DNA of 64,000 nucleotides, from contig JAWQUS010000007.1 of NCBI GenBank assembly GCA_036365455.1, forward strand, positions 18,182,001 to 18,246,000, given 5' to 3'. Shown here piece after piece: positions 32,050 to 44,998 of this stretch. Under the pieces are notes generated by a model. That model saw only the letters and a program-made list of their open reading frames with translations. It was not told the DNA's origin and did not search any database. Source of the DNA: Macrosoma leucophasiata (lineage: Eukaryota; Arthropoda; Insecta; Lepidoptera; Hedylidae). Both the position numbers and the translations under genes were made by a program. Within the stretch, counting starts at the first letter, position 1; every line of letters starts with the position of its first letter.

Positions 32050-34560
32050 AATTTATTTATTTATTTATTAAGTCTTTATTGTCACAATACACATACAATA
32101 TTGTTACAAATGGCGAACTTAACGCTAAGAGCGTTCTCTACCAGTTAAACCATTACTAGTATAGAAAGTTATATGGCGGTATTACGACACAACAGACAGA
32201 GCATAATAATAATTCATACTTAGTATAACTAGTACATACAAATGTATACACATTTATTACATAAATAGAATAAAGATACAATTTACATATATGTATATAT
32301 ATATATAGATATATATATAGAGATATATATATATATAAATAAATATAATATGAAATATATGCATATAATCATGTTGATGATGATTACAAGGTATTCAAAT
32401 GATTATCGTAAAAGATAGATCTTGAGGTTCTTCTTAAACGTAAATTTTGAGTTAGACCTACGAAGTGTATCCGGCAGCGCATTCCACAAGCGAGCCGCTT
32501 GAACACCAAAAGAATTGGAAAGGAAACTGGATCTATGGAAAGGAATAGAGAGAGTAAAAGAGTCATTAGATCGTAAGTCAAGTGAGTGAGCAGAACAGAG
32601 GTATTGAAAGTAGGATTTTAAGTAAGGAGGAGAAGTATTGTTGGAAAGAATTGAGAAGAGCTGACAGAGAATTCGTAATTGTCTTCGTTGGCGGATCGTA
32701 AGCCATTTTAACGGCGCTCGAAACATAGAAATATGGTCAAACTTGCGAAGACGGAAGACAAATCGAATAGAATTGTTAATGAGCCGATCTAACCTATTAA
32801 GACGTGTTTCATTCAGGTCCAGATAACACACATCAGCATAATCTATTATGGGAAAAATTAGTGCCTGAATCAGACGTACTTTAATGTCAGTGGGAAGAAA
32901 GTTTCTTAGTCTATTGAGAGAATTCAACGACGCATAGGCAGCACGACACACTTCACCTATTTGCACGTCCCAACTAAGGGTGGAGTCAATATACAGTCCC
33001 AAGTTTTTGACAGATTGAGAAAAAGGGATCTTCTGGTCTTCAAACATGACAGGTACAACGGAACTGGTGTTTAACTTAGATAACTGTCTAGAACTGCCAA
33101 CCACAATAGCCTGGCATTTGTTGGGATTGACTTTTAGACCAAATCCTTTTGACCACATGCTTATTTTATGTAAGTTACAATTAATTTTACTGATACTGGT
33201 ACCAATGCTATCAATATCAGACTGGCAGTATATTTGTAAATCATCGGCATAAAAGTGGTAAGAGCAGTCAAGTAAAGCAGATAGAGAATTGATGAAGACA
33301 GTGAACAGCAAAGGTGAGAGAATACCACCCTGCGGAACACCTGTCGTAAGGTCACTCCAGTCCGACATTGTTTTGTACACTCGAACTGCTTGTTGTCTAT
33401 GTTTGAGGTAGGAGGCAAACCACTCAATTGCTGTTGAAGAAAATTGTAGATTTCTAAGTAAAGCAAGGAGGATATCGTGGTCAACCATGTTAAACGCATT
33501 AGAAAAGTCGATTAAAACTAAAACTGTGACCAATTTACTCTCCATGCCATTTCGAATATCCTCAGTGACTTTAAGTAGAGCAGTTGTGGTACTATGACAC
33601 GTGCGGAATCCAGATTGAAAAGGGCTAATAAGTTTATGTGATTCAAGAAATGAAGAAACCTGCCCGTGGACTGCTGCCTCCAAGATTTTGGAAAGAAAGG
33701 GAAGTATTGAAATAGGCCTATACTCCTTCAATTCACAGGGGTTATTAATTTTTGGAATTGGAATCACAAAAGCCTTTTGCCAGATCAAAGGGAATTCCCC
33801 AGACGTGATTGAAAAATTAAGGATATGAGATAGAACAGGAAGTAAAGAATGGAGTATAGGCATGATCATAGCACGACTTACATCATCGCAGCCAACTGCA
33901 TTAGACTTGATTGATTTTATAGTTTTTAGAGTATCATCTACAGAAATATTGCAAAACGAAAAAGAGTCAATAGGAGATGAAGGCAAAAGAGATATTTCTA
34001 GCAAGGTGTTAGCTTTAACTAAAGGATTGAGAATAGAAGTACAAGAGAAATAAGAGTTGAAATCATTCGCTGTAAAAGGAGAACTAACAGGTGTTTGTAT
34101 CGATTTGCCAATACCGAGTGATTTTAAAAATTTCCAAATTTCAGCAGACGAAGATGTTTTAACATTCTCTAGGATGTACCTGCGCTTGGCTGCTCTCACC
34201 AACTGATTGCACCTGTTACGAGCAGCTTTATAGAGACACCACTTTTCATCGCATCTGTCACGCTTAAAGGCACGAAAAGCTCTGTCTCGACGAGACATGG
34301 CTATCCGAATGTCCTTAGTGATCCAAGGAGCTGGAGGACGCTTCAATCTGACGGCCCTAACTGGTGCATGTGCATCATACAAGGCTAAAATCATAGTATT
34401 GAAAATAGACACTTTTAGATCTATTGATGACGCACTATACACCGCAGAGAAGTCTAAACTTGAAGCGGCCTCATTTAATAAATTGTAATCAATTTTAGCG
34501 AAGTTCCGGATCCATATTAATTGTTGCAGACTGGAATCATTTCTATTCCACCTTCTTATT
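32050..34560 (-). mobile_element. CR1/L2-group LINE with long intact reverse transcriptase frame
   Basis: The minus-strand frame is open from about 34,556 to TAA at 32,403. From the first Met it has 679 residues: the end of the endonuclease linker (R-N-F-A-K-I-D-Y upstream, then the A-P-W-I-T-K region), a reverse transcriptase with E-Y-R-P-I-S-I-L-P, L-I-D-F-S-N-A-F (Asp at 312), G-V-P-Q-G-G-I-L-S-P and F-Y-A-D-D-L-Q-I-Y (catalytic pair at 400-401), and a C-terminal helical part. Motif style fits the CR1/L2/Daphne-like LINEs; the exact clade is inference. The endonuclease is missing, so the copy is 5'-truncated. The 3' region runs to an AAAT repeat tail at about 32,050. The lack of stops argues for recent insertion. 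Confidence 0.85.
32285..32345. repeat. AT/ATAG microsatellite in LINE 3' region
   Basis: ATATAT with interspersed ATAGATAT units over about 60 bases; inside the 3' untranslated part of the LINE. Confidence 0.7.
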
Positions 34561-37500
34561 TACCTTTGCCAATCGATTTAATTTTAATATTTTTCTATTT
34601 GACATAGAGCAATGACCTGTGGACGTGGCATAGGTACCCAGGAATTGCGAACCTTAAGCTAATAATACCTTGTCTTACTTCTTTGAAACAAAATTTTGTA
34701 GATTCCGTAATTGAATCGTAACTAATAAGACGGCTTTAGTCCAGGGCTCAAGAGGGAGACCCAGGGACCCGATCGCGTATCTAAATAGGTTTTGTTCTCG
34801 ATTGTCTTTGATTTTTCTTATACTTTCATACCTCCTATGAGAACAATAGCGACAATATAGCTGCTGTTATTACTTTAATAGCGATAATGGTAATCAGTTT
34901 ATCGCTATTGCGCTCTTGGGCTGCACGAAAGAACAAAACAAAAAACAAAGACGCAAAGAAGAGCAAAAGCGATTCAGTTAGACCGTCGCGATGCGATGAA
35001 AAGCTAATGTTCAAAATTCATTTACTTACGGCATAAATAAATAACAACACCGACAAACTTTCGAGATTATCTCATTTATTAAAAAAATATATGAACGTGT
35101 ATGTTATTAAATAACAGTTAGAAGACGAATTATTTAATTAAATTGGCGCCGTTATAGGGCAATTAAATCACGCCGTTGTTGTTATGTGGTAAATTCTTGA
35201 TCAGCCGTAAACGTAAATTGATATGCAAATCCACATTACGAAATTTACGAAACATTGAATGAAGAAAAATTAATGAAGAACGATGCTGAGTTGACAGAAG
35301 AAAAATACGATACTGTGCATTTTTAATTTTCAACTATTAGGTATATTATTGTTATATCCGTACAACGGTGGCGCCAATCAGGCGGAACATTACATTATAT
35401 TGTACACTTAAACAGGAAATGGCTTACACTTGAACTGTAGATGGCCTATTTCTGGACCGGGGCCAAGGCAGTCGCGACGCCGGACCTATTGACTGGAGTG
35501 CTGAGCTACTACTGTCTCTTTAAAAATAAGACCCAACGTACACATACATCAACCCCAAACAGCTTCACTGTTTAAGTTGGAACATTGTAACTGCATAGTA
35601 GAATGAATGTAGGTATAATCTAAATGCAAAACAATGACCAAAGTACCAAAGGTGTATCGACCATTAACATTTTCAACTGGAGTCGTGTGTAACGAAATAA
35701 TTGTTGTTGATTTGCAAGAAATCGGATGTTCACAGCAACACTACATTTTTAGTTTTTTTATTTTTACATAGCTTTTAAGCCTGAGTCCAGTGAAGAGAAG
35801 GCCAACAAGATAATAAATAATTTGCGAGAGTAAGCTCGACGGTAAATAGCAAGGCCACTACTATTATTAATTGCCATTTCGGATACTTGAGCCCATATTC
35901 GATTGCTACCTTCATAGTCCATCTACCTTATACCTACATTAGCTATTAATATTATTTTATCTATTTGAAATGTAAATGCTAAGGAGAAGAACGAACTGGA
36001 GTCAAAATGCACCAAAGCTGTAATGCTATTTTAAGTTTTTCTATTCATTTATTTTTATATTATTCATATTTTTTTTTACTACGTATTATTTTTATCGTAC
36101 AAGTTACATTGCAATACCAGAGAATATGGTAATACTACCTAAAACGTCGTATTTTGATTTATTACGAAGAGTATGAAGTTAATAAACTTTTTTTAGCACG
36201 TTAAAGATTTTTTACTGTCTGGGCTGATTGTTGTTAAACAAATTTACGAATATCTGATATTGTATTTATACTAATCCTCGATATTGTTGACGGTATCAAC
36301 CATAGATTTATAATACTAAGTAGATGATAAATCAGTGGTATCAACTGAAACTATTGACAGATCCCCTCGCCTCGTTGCAGATTTTATTTCTGAAAATAGT
36401 CACCTGTCAGTAGGAACTTCACCACTGTTGATTATGGTTTAAAGTGGAGAAGCATGGGAGCTTCGATATCTACTATGATTGATGAGCAAGCAATGTCGCA
36501 GATATCTACTCGTAATAGGTATAGGTATATAACAGACTATAAATATTATTAAAAACCGATTCACATACTTGTACAAATACATTGCATCGTCCACTTTTTC
36601 CGTCCTACTAAGGAATGGTTGGCCCTAGTTGCCTGCAGCCCGCCTAATGTGTATTAAAATTTTGGTTCAGTATACCTACTATACAATTATTTTTTTTTCA
36701 CAGAAAAATACCAATACATAATGATATGTGTAATAACGCAATATATTGTTTACATTCATTGGTCATAATCATAACGCACGGTCTAATAATGGACACTATG
36801 ATAACACTCCGATAAGTGCATGCTGTGAATGAGTGAACTACGCTCGACTTGAAGCCGAGTCAGTGGGGCAAAGATAAGATAGGTCGTGTATCTGTGTAGA
36901 TTGTAGGATTCGCCACACTGTGTACTAATAGAGACAAACTAACTCTATGAATCATGGTTGGGATGTTTGTATATTTATTACATTTCCCTCTACATTGTAG
37001 GATGTTATCGTTAGCTAATGATAACTGCCGATCTCTTGCTAATTTACACATGTACATGATTTTGAACTTGAACCTTTGCTGCTATCACCAGCGCGTTTGC
37101 GATCACTACTTACAAATGGTTATTCCCCTGGTAGATACCAAAGTATTTTAATCGTTATTTCATTACTAAGTTCTAATTTAATTAATGTGTTAAAAGTGAA
37201 ATAGGCAGGTAATATTCAAGATTCATTTACTGCTCTGTGCCAAATACCCAATTTTATTGACAAATTTTTGGGCTTTTTCGTGGACTGATAACAGACATTT
37301 ATGATATTTATACAACGTGTAACAGGATTAAATGTACAACCCGAAACTAGTTTGTTCAGAATCAATAACCGAATCGATTTCAGGCGATTTTGTTAAAGGT
37401 AATATTCTGTGGTAATTAATTACAATTAAGGAAATTATGGTCACCCATTTGGTGAACAGTCAATACAAACGAAAATGAGACTAATGTCTACCCATAGTAA

Positions 37501-37659
37501 AATGCTAGTCTCAACAAGTTTATTAGAACTCGTTGAGACGTGCTTTTTATCTATACTTATAATAAAACTGTGGAAGTGTAAATTCTGTTCATTAAAAATA
37601 TTGAAAAAATAAATACCAGGGGATGTTACTAGATCGATACCGAACCCAAATATGTGATT
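34561..37659. other. Intergenic DNA without recognised content
   Basis: About 3.1 kb of AT-rich sequence. Repeated ATAGCGATAAT-type words around 34,840-34,910 are inverted but short. No gene or clear mobile element was seen. Confidence 0.4.
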
Positions 37660-37960
37660 AGATTTTTTTTTGTCTGTCTGTCTGTCTGTTTGTTCAAGCA
37701 TCACAGAAAAACTACTGGTCCGATTACAATGAAACTTGGTATGATGACACTTTAACCTTTGGCGCAAAACACTGGGTACTTTTTATGCCGGAAAAATGTC
37801 TGTTTGTCTGTGTGTTTGTGCACGCTTATATCGGAAACGGCTTATTAGATTTGCGGGTTTCACTTATATGTGGAAGTTTTTATTGTGGTAAGTCTCACTT
37901 AACATTTAGTGTTTGTTTTATGTAAATCGGTTCAGAAATAAAAAAAGTTATGTCAATTTA
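37660..37960. repeat. Retroposon-like repeat with TCTG/TGTC tract
   Basis: A TCTGTCTGTCTGTCTG run is followed by GGTCCGATTACAATGAAACT and later a second TGTCTGTTTGTCTGTG run and ATCGGAAACGG. This arrangement, a (GTCT)n run beside a 'GGxCCGATTxxxATGAAA' block, recurs in lepidopteran retroposon ends. Confidence 0.5.
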
Positions 37961-38004
37961 AGGAATCATAATACTCGTAATATCGATTTTTTTTTTATTC
38001 TATC

Positions 38005-38340
38005 TTTTAGGGGGTTTCGTACCTAAAAGGTAAAAACGGACCCTACGGATTACTAATCTTCCGCTGTCTGTCAGTCTGTCTGTCCGTCCGTGCGTCTGTT
38101 TGTCACCAGCCTGTATCGCATAAATAGATATGATAATGATAGCTAGATACCGCTATAAAACCGCCAAACAGACTTCCACGGGTTACCTACCCGTGGAAGT
38201 CTGTTTGGCGGGGCTAATCGGAACGGCTGGACCGATTTTGACGGGACTTTCACTGGTAGATAGCTGATGTAATAAGGAGTAACTTAGGCTACTTTTATCT
38301 CCATACATACATACATACATACCTATATAAAAATAAATAG
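38005..38340. repeat. GTTTCGTACC / GTCTGTC repeat with embedded hairpin
   Basis: It starts with the block GGGTTTCGTACCTAAAAGGT and a GTCTGTC run, contains the palindrome at 38,161-38,211, and continues with ACGGCTGGACCGATTTTGAC and GTAATAAGGAGTAACTTAGG, the last two being repeated at about 38,355-38,415. Confidence 0.5.
38161..38211. repeat. Perfect 22-bp hairpin with 7-base loop
   Basis: CCGCCAAACAGACTTCCACG plus GG pairs exactly with its reverse complement at 38,190-38,211 around TTACCTA. Stem length is near that of a small-RNA precursor, but it lies inside a dispersed repeat. Confidence 0.8.
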
Positions 38341-38420
38341 AATTTGAGTGTCTCCGATTTTGACGGGATTTTCACTGCCCGATAGCTGATGTGATAAGGA
38401 GTAACTTAGGCTACTTTTAT

Positions 38421-38505
38421 ACTAGCTGCGCCCATGACTTCGTCCGGGTAGATACTAAACAACCATATTTTTTCTCATGTGGACGAAGTCGCGGGCACAG
38501 CTAGT
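38421..38505. repeat. Head-to-head ACTAGCTG repeat ends
   Basis: ACTAGCTGCGCCCATGACTT at the left and AAGTCGCGGGCACAGCTAGT at the right are inverted copies of the same retroposon end, only 85 bp apart. The same arrangement occurs at 58,958-59,040. Confidence 0.7.
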
Positions 38506-40260
38506 TATAAATAAAAATAAGAAATTAAATAGTGGAAATTATATTATTTATCTTATTACTGGCGAGTGTTAAATAAGGGTACGCAGGTTACGCTACATCA
38601 CATTGCAACAGTGTACGTGTGTGAGTAGGTTCGTGTTTAATGTGCGACCGTAGGTAGAGGTAAGGTAAGTATGCATAGGATGTGCATACTGTTCGTACAA
38701 ATTGTGGACAAAAACATGTAATTTTAGTTCATGTATTATGATTATAACTCGAATTTCTAAACGGGATGTTAGAGAGTGTGCATTATTCCCGTTACATGTT
38801 GTATAGGCGATTCAAATACCTATATGGAAAATATTGAAATGGTCTTGAGATATAAAATTAAAATCAATATACCGAAAAAAAAAATGATTACACATACCTA
38901 CATCATTGGAAACGTCTCATTTTCATTGTGCAAAGAGTTCTAAGAGAGTATTAAAGAAGGTATTTGGCGATACATAAAAAAACTTGCTTAAGTCAAAATG
39001 TACAACACCCAAAAGCTTAAATAATCCAAATCAAAAATTACATCACCTTATTTTCCATTTTTATGGCAAACGAATTACGTGGGACTAATCAAATGTAACT
39101 TCAATCGAAGCAAATTTCACTTGGCATCCTGTATTATGTATGTAAACATGAATTGATTGTATAGCATACCCATCCGTACGTACACACACTCAAAATATCT
39201 ACCTAAATATTCACATATACGTGAATTCACCTACACATACCTAATTATTAGGATTCGCAACAGCCATATCGCAGAATCATTCCATTATTGAAGAGATCAA
39301 TGAAACGTAAACTAAAGATGGATGTTTGTTATGTTATTGTAACTTCTATCGCAATAGGTTATTTACAAACAGATAACACCCGAATGACCGGTCACTCTTC
39401 GTAATTGATACGCGATAAGCCTTGCGTTATGTTGAAGAAAGTCGTACTTATTTACTGTCATAATTATAAGACTGTTTTCCTTGGAAATAATTATCTATTA
39501 AAGTATCGCGGTTACTTACTCAACGGCGCTGTCGTAAACCTATGTCTAATTTTATTTTACCAGCTAAGAGATAACGTAAATGGAGCACAAGCTGCACTGC
39601 ATACATTTACAATGTGCAGCGTGGAATGCGTACGCGCAATCACATGGAGTCAGTGTGAAAAAATGTCATTAGCATTACGCCTCGGTATTAGTGATGTGAC
39701 GAATATTCGCATGCTTTTTGACATTCGACTTCGCCAAAATTGATGCCAATATTTTGCAAATGATAACTTCACATGGACAACCCGCAAAAAATAATTGATT
39801 CTTCACTAGAATCAATTACTTATAACTATTAATACCCCCTTATTATAAACGTATTTTAGCTAAAGTTAGTGTTTTATTATTATTCGAACTTAAAACCTGA
39901 CCATGATATAGCCAAAGATACATAGGTATCTTTGGATATATCATTTTGGCTACAGAGCCAGCTTTCATTTTCTATTCACTATGTTCAAATATCACCTAAT
40001 AGGTAGCTAGTTAGGTAGGAACTGAATAGACGCAAAAAAGTTATGTACCTACTGGACCATTTTCTCCTTTATTTGTGAACCAAATATTACATTACTTAAT
40101 TTGACCTAGTTCTAGAAGTCTTGAAGTTATAAGAATTGCTTCAATGATCGTAAATAGCTCCGACGTCATTCATACTTTTGACGCAATTTCAAAACGTTTT
40201 AGAGATTAATTGTGTAACTGTATAGTTATTTAGGTTGTTGTGATGATAAGTAAATGAAAG
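38506..40260. other. Intergenic DNA without recognised content
   Basis: AT-rich; an inverted ATAGCCAAAGATACATAGGT / ATCTTTGGATATATCA pair lies near 39,907-39,945. An open frame at 39,405-39,743 has no domain or support. Confidence 0.4.
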
Positions 40261-40660
40261 AGAGTTTTGGCGGGAACCTTGAAAGAGGCGTATGGTGCTC
40301 TTATTTTATTTCATTTTCTTAGTGTATTTAAAAGTTATATTGAATAAAGTTGGTGGTATTTTGTTTGATATAGGTTTATTACAGTGCCCGTGTATAGTGA
40401 AATAGAATAACAGTGCGAAAGCACGACCTTTCAGGTTGCCTCCAAAACTCCATTGTAAATTTTCTGGTAAAGTAGACATCGCTTTACTCGAATAACTGAC
40501 TGTGAACTCACTTGACTGACATACTTATTAATACTTAATAAATAATTAATTGACTATATTATACTAACTTTTACGCTGCTTTAAGAATATGAAATATCGT
40601 TTTACTTGACACTGGCAATATGCGTAATAGCGATGCCATAATAAAAAAAAAAAGAAAAAA
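40261..40660 (+). repeat. 370-bp dispersed repeat (family C), copy 3
   Basis: Full-length copy from GAGTTTTGGCGGGAACCTTG to the A-rich end ATAATAAAAAAAAAAAG, with all inner blocks of the copies at 11.3 and 15.5 kb. Confidence 0.7.
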
Positions 40661-41039
40661 GTATATGAAATTGAAATGAATGACATTGGTCAAGCTGCCT
40701 ACCTCGATGCTGTTTGAATCATCTGTGAATAAACTTTTTGTTTTATTCTATTTTTCTACTTCTGGTATCTTTTAAAGTCCTTTTATTAAGCAGGTACGGT
40801 CTAAAACTAATAATAGATATCTCCGATATCCGCAAAAATATGCATTCAAACAAATGTTCACAATTTGACATTTATTACATCACTACTCGGTAAGTACCTT
40901 GCGTACGCGGTACATACGCTCGCCAGATGAGTTTCGAAATCGATTCTATTGACTGCACACGCTGGCAAGTTATTCACCCATGCAAATGCGGCCGAGATTT
41001 TAGCGCAATGAAATCGCACGTATAAGCCGCGCGTAAAAC

Positions 41040-41260
41040 AATAAAGCCGCAATGATTGAAACGGTGCACTGTTGCAGATGAGCACTTATCTTCCGCAGGA
41101 TACGGCGCCTCTTCCGCCGAGCCGAGTGAGCCGACGCGATAGCGCCACCTACGCCCACGCCTCTCCCCCCCCCCCCTCGCCTCGTTCCATTGTAATCACT
41201 ACAAAAAACAGAAACAATATTCGCGGAGAAACCTCGTGGCCCCGGTCGAAATGACTCTAA
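41040..41260. other. CpG-rich patch with C-run, possible promoter
   Basis: A GC-rich, CpG-containing stretch with a C homopolymer at about 41,165-41,178 lies in AT-rich DNA. An ATG at 41,078 opens 58 codons of low-complexity Pro/Ser/Arg sequence with no domain. It may be a promoter or first exon of an unseen gene; nothing decides the strand. Confidence 0.25.
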
Positions 41261-42024
41261 CGGATCGTTGACTTAAGACTTCCCTTTTACATTGTAACGT
41301 TATCGCCTATTGAAATGTGTTAGAAATGTGTTAGAGAGTTTTAAAACAGTGTATAACAAACCGTGTATGGTTTACAATAAAGCGTGGCTAGCGTGTCCAC
41401 CTCATTGTACCGGTGCCGGTCAATTAGCAGCCCTTAATGGAATTCATTCACGCGACCGTTGTGAATGAAAGCTAACTTTATATGGAATTATAAATGCACG
41501 TCTGTAGTGAAGCAATCGTAATTCAAAGCCACTCTACACTCGGCAATAAAACAGTGCCACTAGAGAGAATTTAGAAATAGTGACTACTAGATCTCTTGAA
41601 CGTTTCTAATTCCGACTGTTTAAAAATAAAACTATCAGGTGGCTTAATGATGTCTATTCAATCTTAAAAGAGCACAGAGACGCCTAGTGGTATCACATGA
41701 GCAGTGTTATTAAACCAAGGTCCCTGATCCGTCTTATCTATCTTGTATACAGATATAGTTTATGATTACATACCTACTTTATATCCGGCGGGTGTAAAAG
41801 CTCAAAAGGCGGCGCACGCGCTGTGGTTTTGGTACTTTTGGTGTTCGGACCGGGGAACAGACAAGATAGCGCGGTTACTGCTATTATTATGTGTGTTTAT
41901 ACTTCCTGAAAATTCAATTATTTTATTTATTAAGATATTTATTTTCTCAGGTGGATTGGATTAGTTAACAGCCAACATATATATAAGATTAAAATATTTA
42001 GGGCTAAAGAACTTTCAAAATTTT

Positions 42025-42141
42025 ACGGCCAAATACTCAAACGTCACTCAAATCTAAGTGGGACTTAAAAGTCTTCTGTCTTTATAAAACACGTTCAAAC
42101 GATTTTGAACGAAATTGAGTGACGTTTGAGTATTCGGCCGT
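42025..42141. repeat. Foldback MITE-like element, 117 bp
   Basis: ACGGCCAAATACTCAAACGT with CACTCAA on the left pairs with TTGAGTG and ACGTTTGAGTATTCGGCCGT on the right (one mismatch), giving arms of about 27 bp. The centre also has ACGTTCAAACG / TTTGAACG inverted words. Confidence 0.75.
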
Positions 42142-42604
42142 TACACTTCCAAAACTTAAATGCGCTTGTGAAGTTAGATGCAAGTTGCTGAGAAGTAGGC
42201 GATTTTATGATGTAAAAGGGATACGCGAGGAGGAGAATGTGGTAAAAGTTTACTTTCATCAGGTCGACATTGAAACTCTCTTTATTTCTCGTCTGTGTGG
42301 TTGTAGCGAACTAAGAGACTGGCGCAAAGTTTACGCAGACAACTTCATTCACTTTTAATTAACGCGCTCTGGAGTAAGATTTGGTATAGGCAATATTTTA
42401 ACACAGTAGAGCATGAATTACAAAAAAATATTTACGTTCTAAATACATAGAAAAAAACGAAGCTTTCATTACATGCGTTAATACTATTAATAAATCAAAA
42501 TCAACCAATTAATTACATAAGTTATCGACCAATTATCAGGTCAATCAAACAAACAATAGTTATGTATAGATATTCAGAAGGGAACAAGATCAAATAATAT
42601 ACTA
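42142..42604. other. Intergenic DNA
   Basis: AT-rich; an open frame from within the foldback element at 42,119-42,358 has no domain and probably has no meaning. Confidence 0.35.
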
Positions 42605-42775
42605 TGTACGGCCCTGTAATTTCCGGCACAGAGGCATAACACCTTAGGCCTCAGGAGTGGTAACGCATCTGCATTTTGGCCTTGGTCTTCATGTGGGTGT
42701 CTATAGGCTGCAGTCATCACTTAACATCAATGTGAACTGCATGCTTGTTTGCCACTTACATTACATAAAAAAAAA
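42605..42775 (+). repeat. Family A retroposon-like repeat, 5'-truncated
   Basis: It starts at TACGGCCCTGTAATTTCCGG and runs through AGGCATAACACCTTAGGCCT, ATAGGCTGCAGTCATCACTT and TTGTTTGCCACTTACATTAC to an A-rich tail. The CTGGTGGTAGAGCTCC start is missing, which fits 5' truncation of a retroposon. Confidence 0.7.
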
Positions 42776-43773
42776 TAAAAAAATAAATAAAAATTAGGTA
42801 TTCCTGTATAAAAGAATTATTTTTTTCTAATCTATTCTAATTTCGACCGTTGGGCGACTGCTCTATAATAATATAATATTGCTCCTGTAGTCACATTATT
42901 CTCAATCCATTTACATACATGTTTTTCCAATCCATTTACATCTAGATGCTAAATAATTTTGCTCTTTACAAACGATCGTCATTTAAGAAATAAGTTATAT
43001 TGTTTATAGCACAACTTACAGAACATGTTAAAATTTGCGTAATTGCACATACTTACCTACCTTGCAACGTCTATGTCTAAAGTCTAATCGATCTAAATAA
43101 AGACAAGCGCAGAACGCAGGTGCACTCCCACGCAAAAGTAGCTGTAGTATTCGATTTAGTATTCTCCGCTCTTGGTCTTCCTTTTTTTAGCAAAAACATC
43201 TTTAGCAATGATAAACTATGCTTGTTAGGCACGCGTGAAATATTTAAGACAAGCTATTTTGACCCTAGAGACCTCTAAAGAAAGATACGAAGGTCGAGCT
43301 TGGGAGGCATATCAATTTTTTCACGAATTTTCATTACAACCTGACAGCTTTATTTAAACAGCACTTCTTGATGAGGGCACTTCAGACATTTTATTCTTAG
43401 CTATTGCACCTGCGCTAGAATTTACGGTCCCATACATGACATAACTATCATCAGGGACCATTAGCAGAGAATATGTAATAATACTACGTATAGAATGGAG
43501 ACTTCGACGTCCCGCCCGATTGCCATGCCTCACCCAACCTCCTACCCTCTTATGGGCGACGGTTGGTATTTTCTACGTGCTACGCACACAGGTGCACGTG
43601 TAAATCGTCACTGATTGATGTCTGTGTAATAGAGACCAAATTAAGCGTTTGTATGGAATTTTGGCGGAGTGTCCGCGATGTGCCATTAGGTAGCTCTTAA
43701 GTATTGAACGGCAGTATGAGTATGAAATATCATTCTCTATTCTATGACGGCAGATAGATTAAAGCTAGTTTCA
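42776..43773. other. Intergenic DNA
   Basis: No gene or clear repeat seen; a TTTTAAGACATTTA-type AT-rich background. Confidence 0.35.
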
Positions 43774-44056
43774 CTGGTGGTAAAGCTCCAGTGACGGAGC
43801 TCGCGGGCGAAGGTACCACCGCATTACCCAAGATACTTGCCGCTAAATGGTAGTGTTCAGCACTATCGTGTTCCGGTCAGGTGGTAATGTACGGCCCTGT
43901 AATTTCCGGCACAGAGGCATAACACCTTCGGCCTCAGGAGTGGTAACGAATCTGCATTTTGAACTTGGTCTTTGTGTAGGTTTCTATAGGCTGCAGTCAT
44001 CACGTAACATCAATGTAAACTGCATGATTGTTTGCCACTTCTAGTACATAAAAAAA
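43774..44056 (+). repeat. Family A retroposon-like repeat, full length
   Basis: From CTGGTGGTAAAGCTCCAGTG through the GGCAAGTAT-complement block, CACTATCGTGTTCCGGTCAG and AGGCTGCAGTCATCACGTAA to TACATAAAAAAATA. About 283 bp. Confidence 0.75.
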
Positions 44057-44806
44057 TAGTTGTTATTATTATTTTTGATAATTTATTTCAATAATGTCAC
44101 TAACAGTAAGGGAAATAATTGTAGTAAAACAGGCGTGATGTGCCCGTATACAGTTTATTTTGTTAATTGAGACATGATAAGACGAATTAGGATGATCATA
44201 AAACACCCTTGATAAAATAAATAGCCGTGACTTTAATACAGGGGCAGCCCTAATAATTTCTCCCTTAAAAATACAGCGTGTTTACAAATCGAGCATAGTA
44301 AATATGTACATGTTTTTTTTCCCTGGTGAGCAATGGTGCGGCAATCGGGGAGGTTACACGTAATTACTGCTAACACCTAAATGGAGGGTCGAGCCCATAG
44401 CCACGAGGGAATGACGTGACGGGTGACGGTTGGCGGCAATGACCTTCGCCGCGATCCGTCCGTCCAAATAGATACAATAAATAAACTATCCTTGACGGAT
44501 GCTCCCAAATGTTTTTTTTTACGGTTATGTCGGCTACATTCGGAAAGTGCCGCAGGGGCAAAGGGATCTCAACTAGTTCGAATTCCTAATAAAATAGGAA
44601 CATTGTGTATATTTGGGCACTCGACTGGGTGAGATGAGGGATTAATCAACAGAGTACTTGTCAAGTGTACACAAACACCTGTCATATTAGTTAAGTTGTA
44701 CATAATAGGTATGTGTTAGTTGTGTTACCTACGTGGCACAAACGTTTGTAGATGTACCTGCGTGCCTACTATTTGGATTTATTACATTTTAGGGAAATAT
44801 GTAATA
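44057..44806. other. Intergenic DNA
   Basis: A GC-richer patch at about 44,335-44,460 (CGAGCCCATAGCCACGAGGG) has no coding signal. Otherwise AT-rich. Confidence 0.35.
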
Positions 44807-44998
44807 ACTAGCTGTAGCCCGCGGCTTCGCCCGCGTGGATGTCGTTTTATAAATAACCAAGTAGCCTATGTTCTTTCTCAAAGTCAGCTCTATCTCTGTA
44901 CCAAATTTCATTAAAATCGGTTCAGTCGTTTGGAAGTGAAAGGTAACAGACAGACAGACAGAGTTACTTTCGCATTTATAATATTATAGTAGGGATAG
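44807..44998 (+). repeat. ACTAGCTGTAGCCCGCGGCT retroposon end
   Basis: The order ACTAGCTGTAGCCCGCGGCT, TTCGCCCGCGTGG, AATTTCATTAAAATCGGTTC, GACAGACAGACAGAG, TTTATAATATTATAGTAGGG is a widespread lepidopteran repeat, probably the 3' end of an RTE-type LINE or a SINE using it (inference). Confidence 0.65.

Noticed and set aside
39405..39743. 112-codon plus-strand frame
   Set aside because: No signal peptide, domain or repeat-protein match, and composition resembles background; probably chance.
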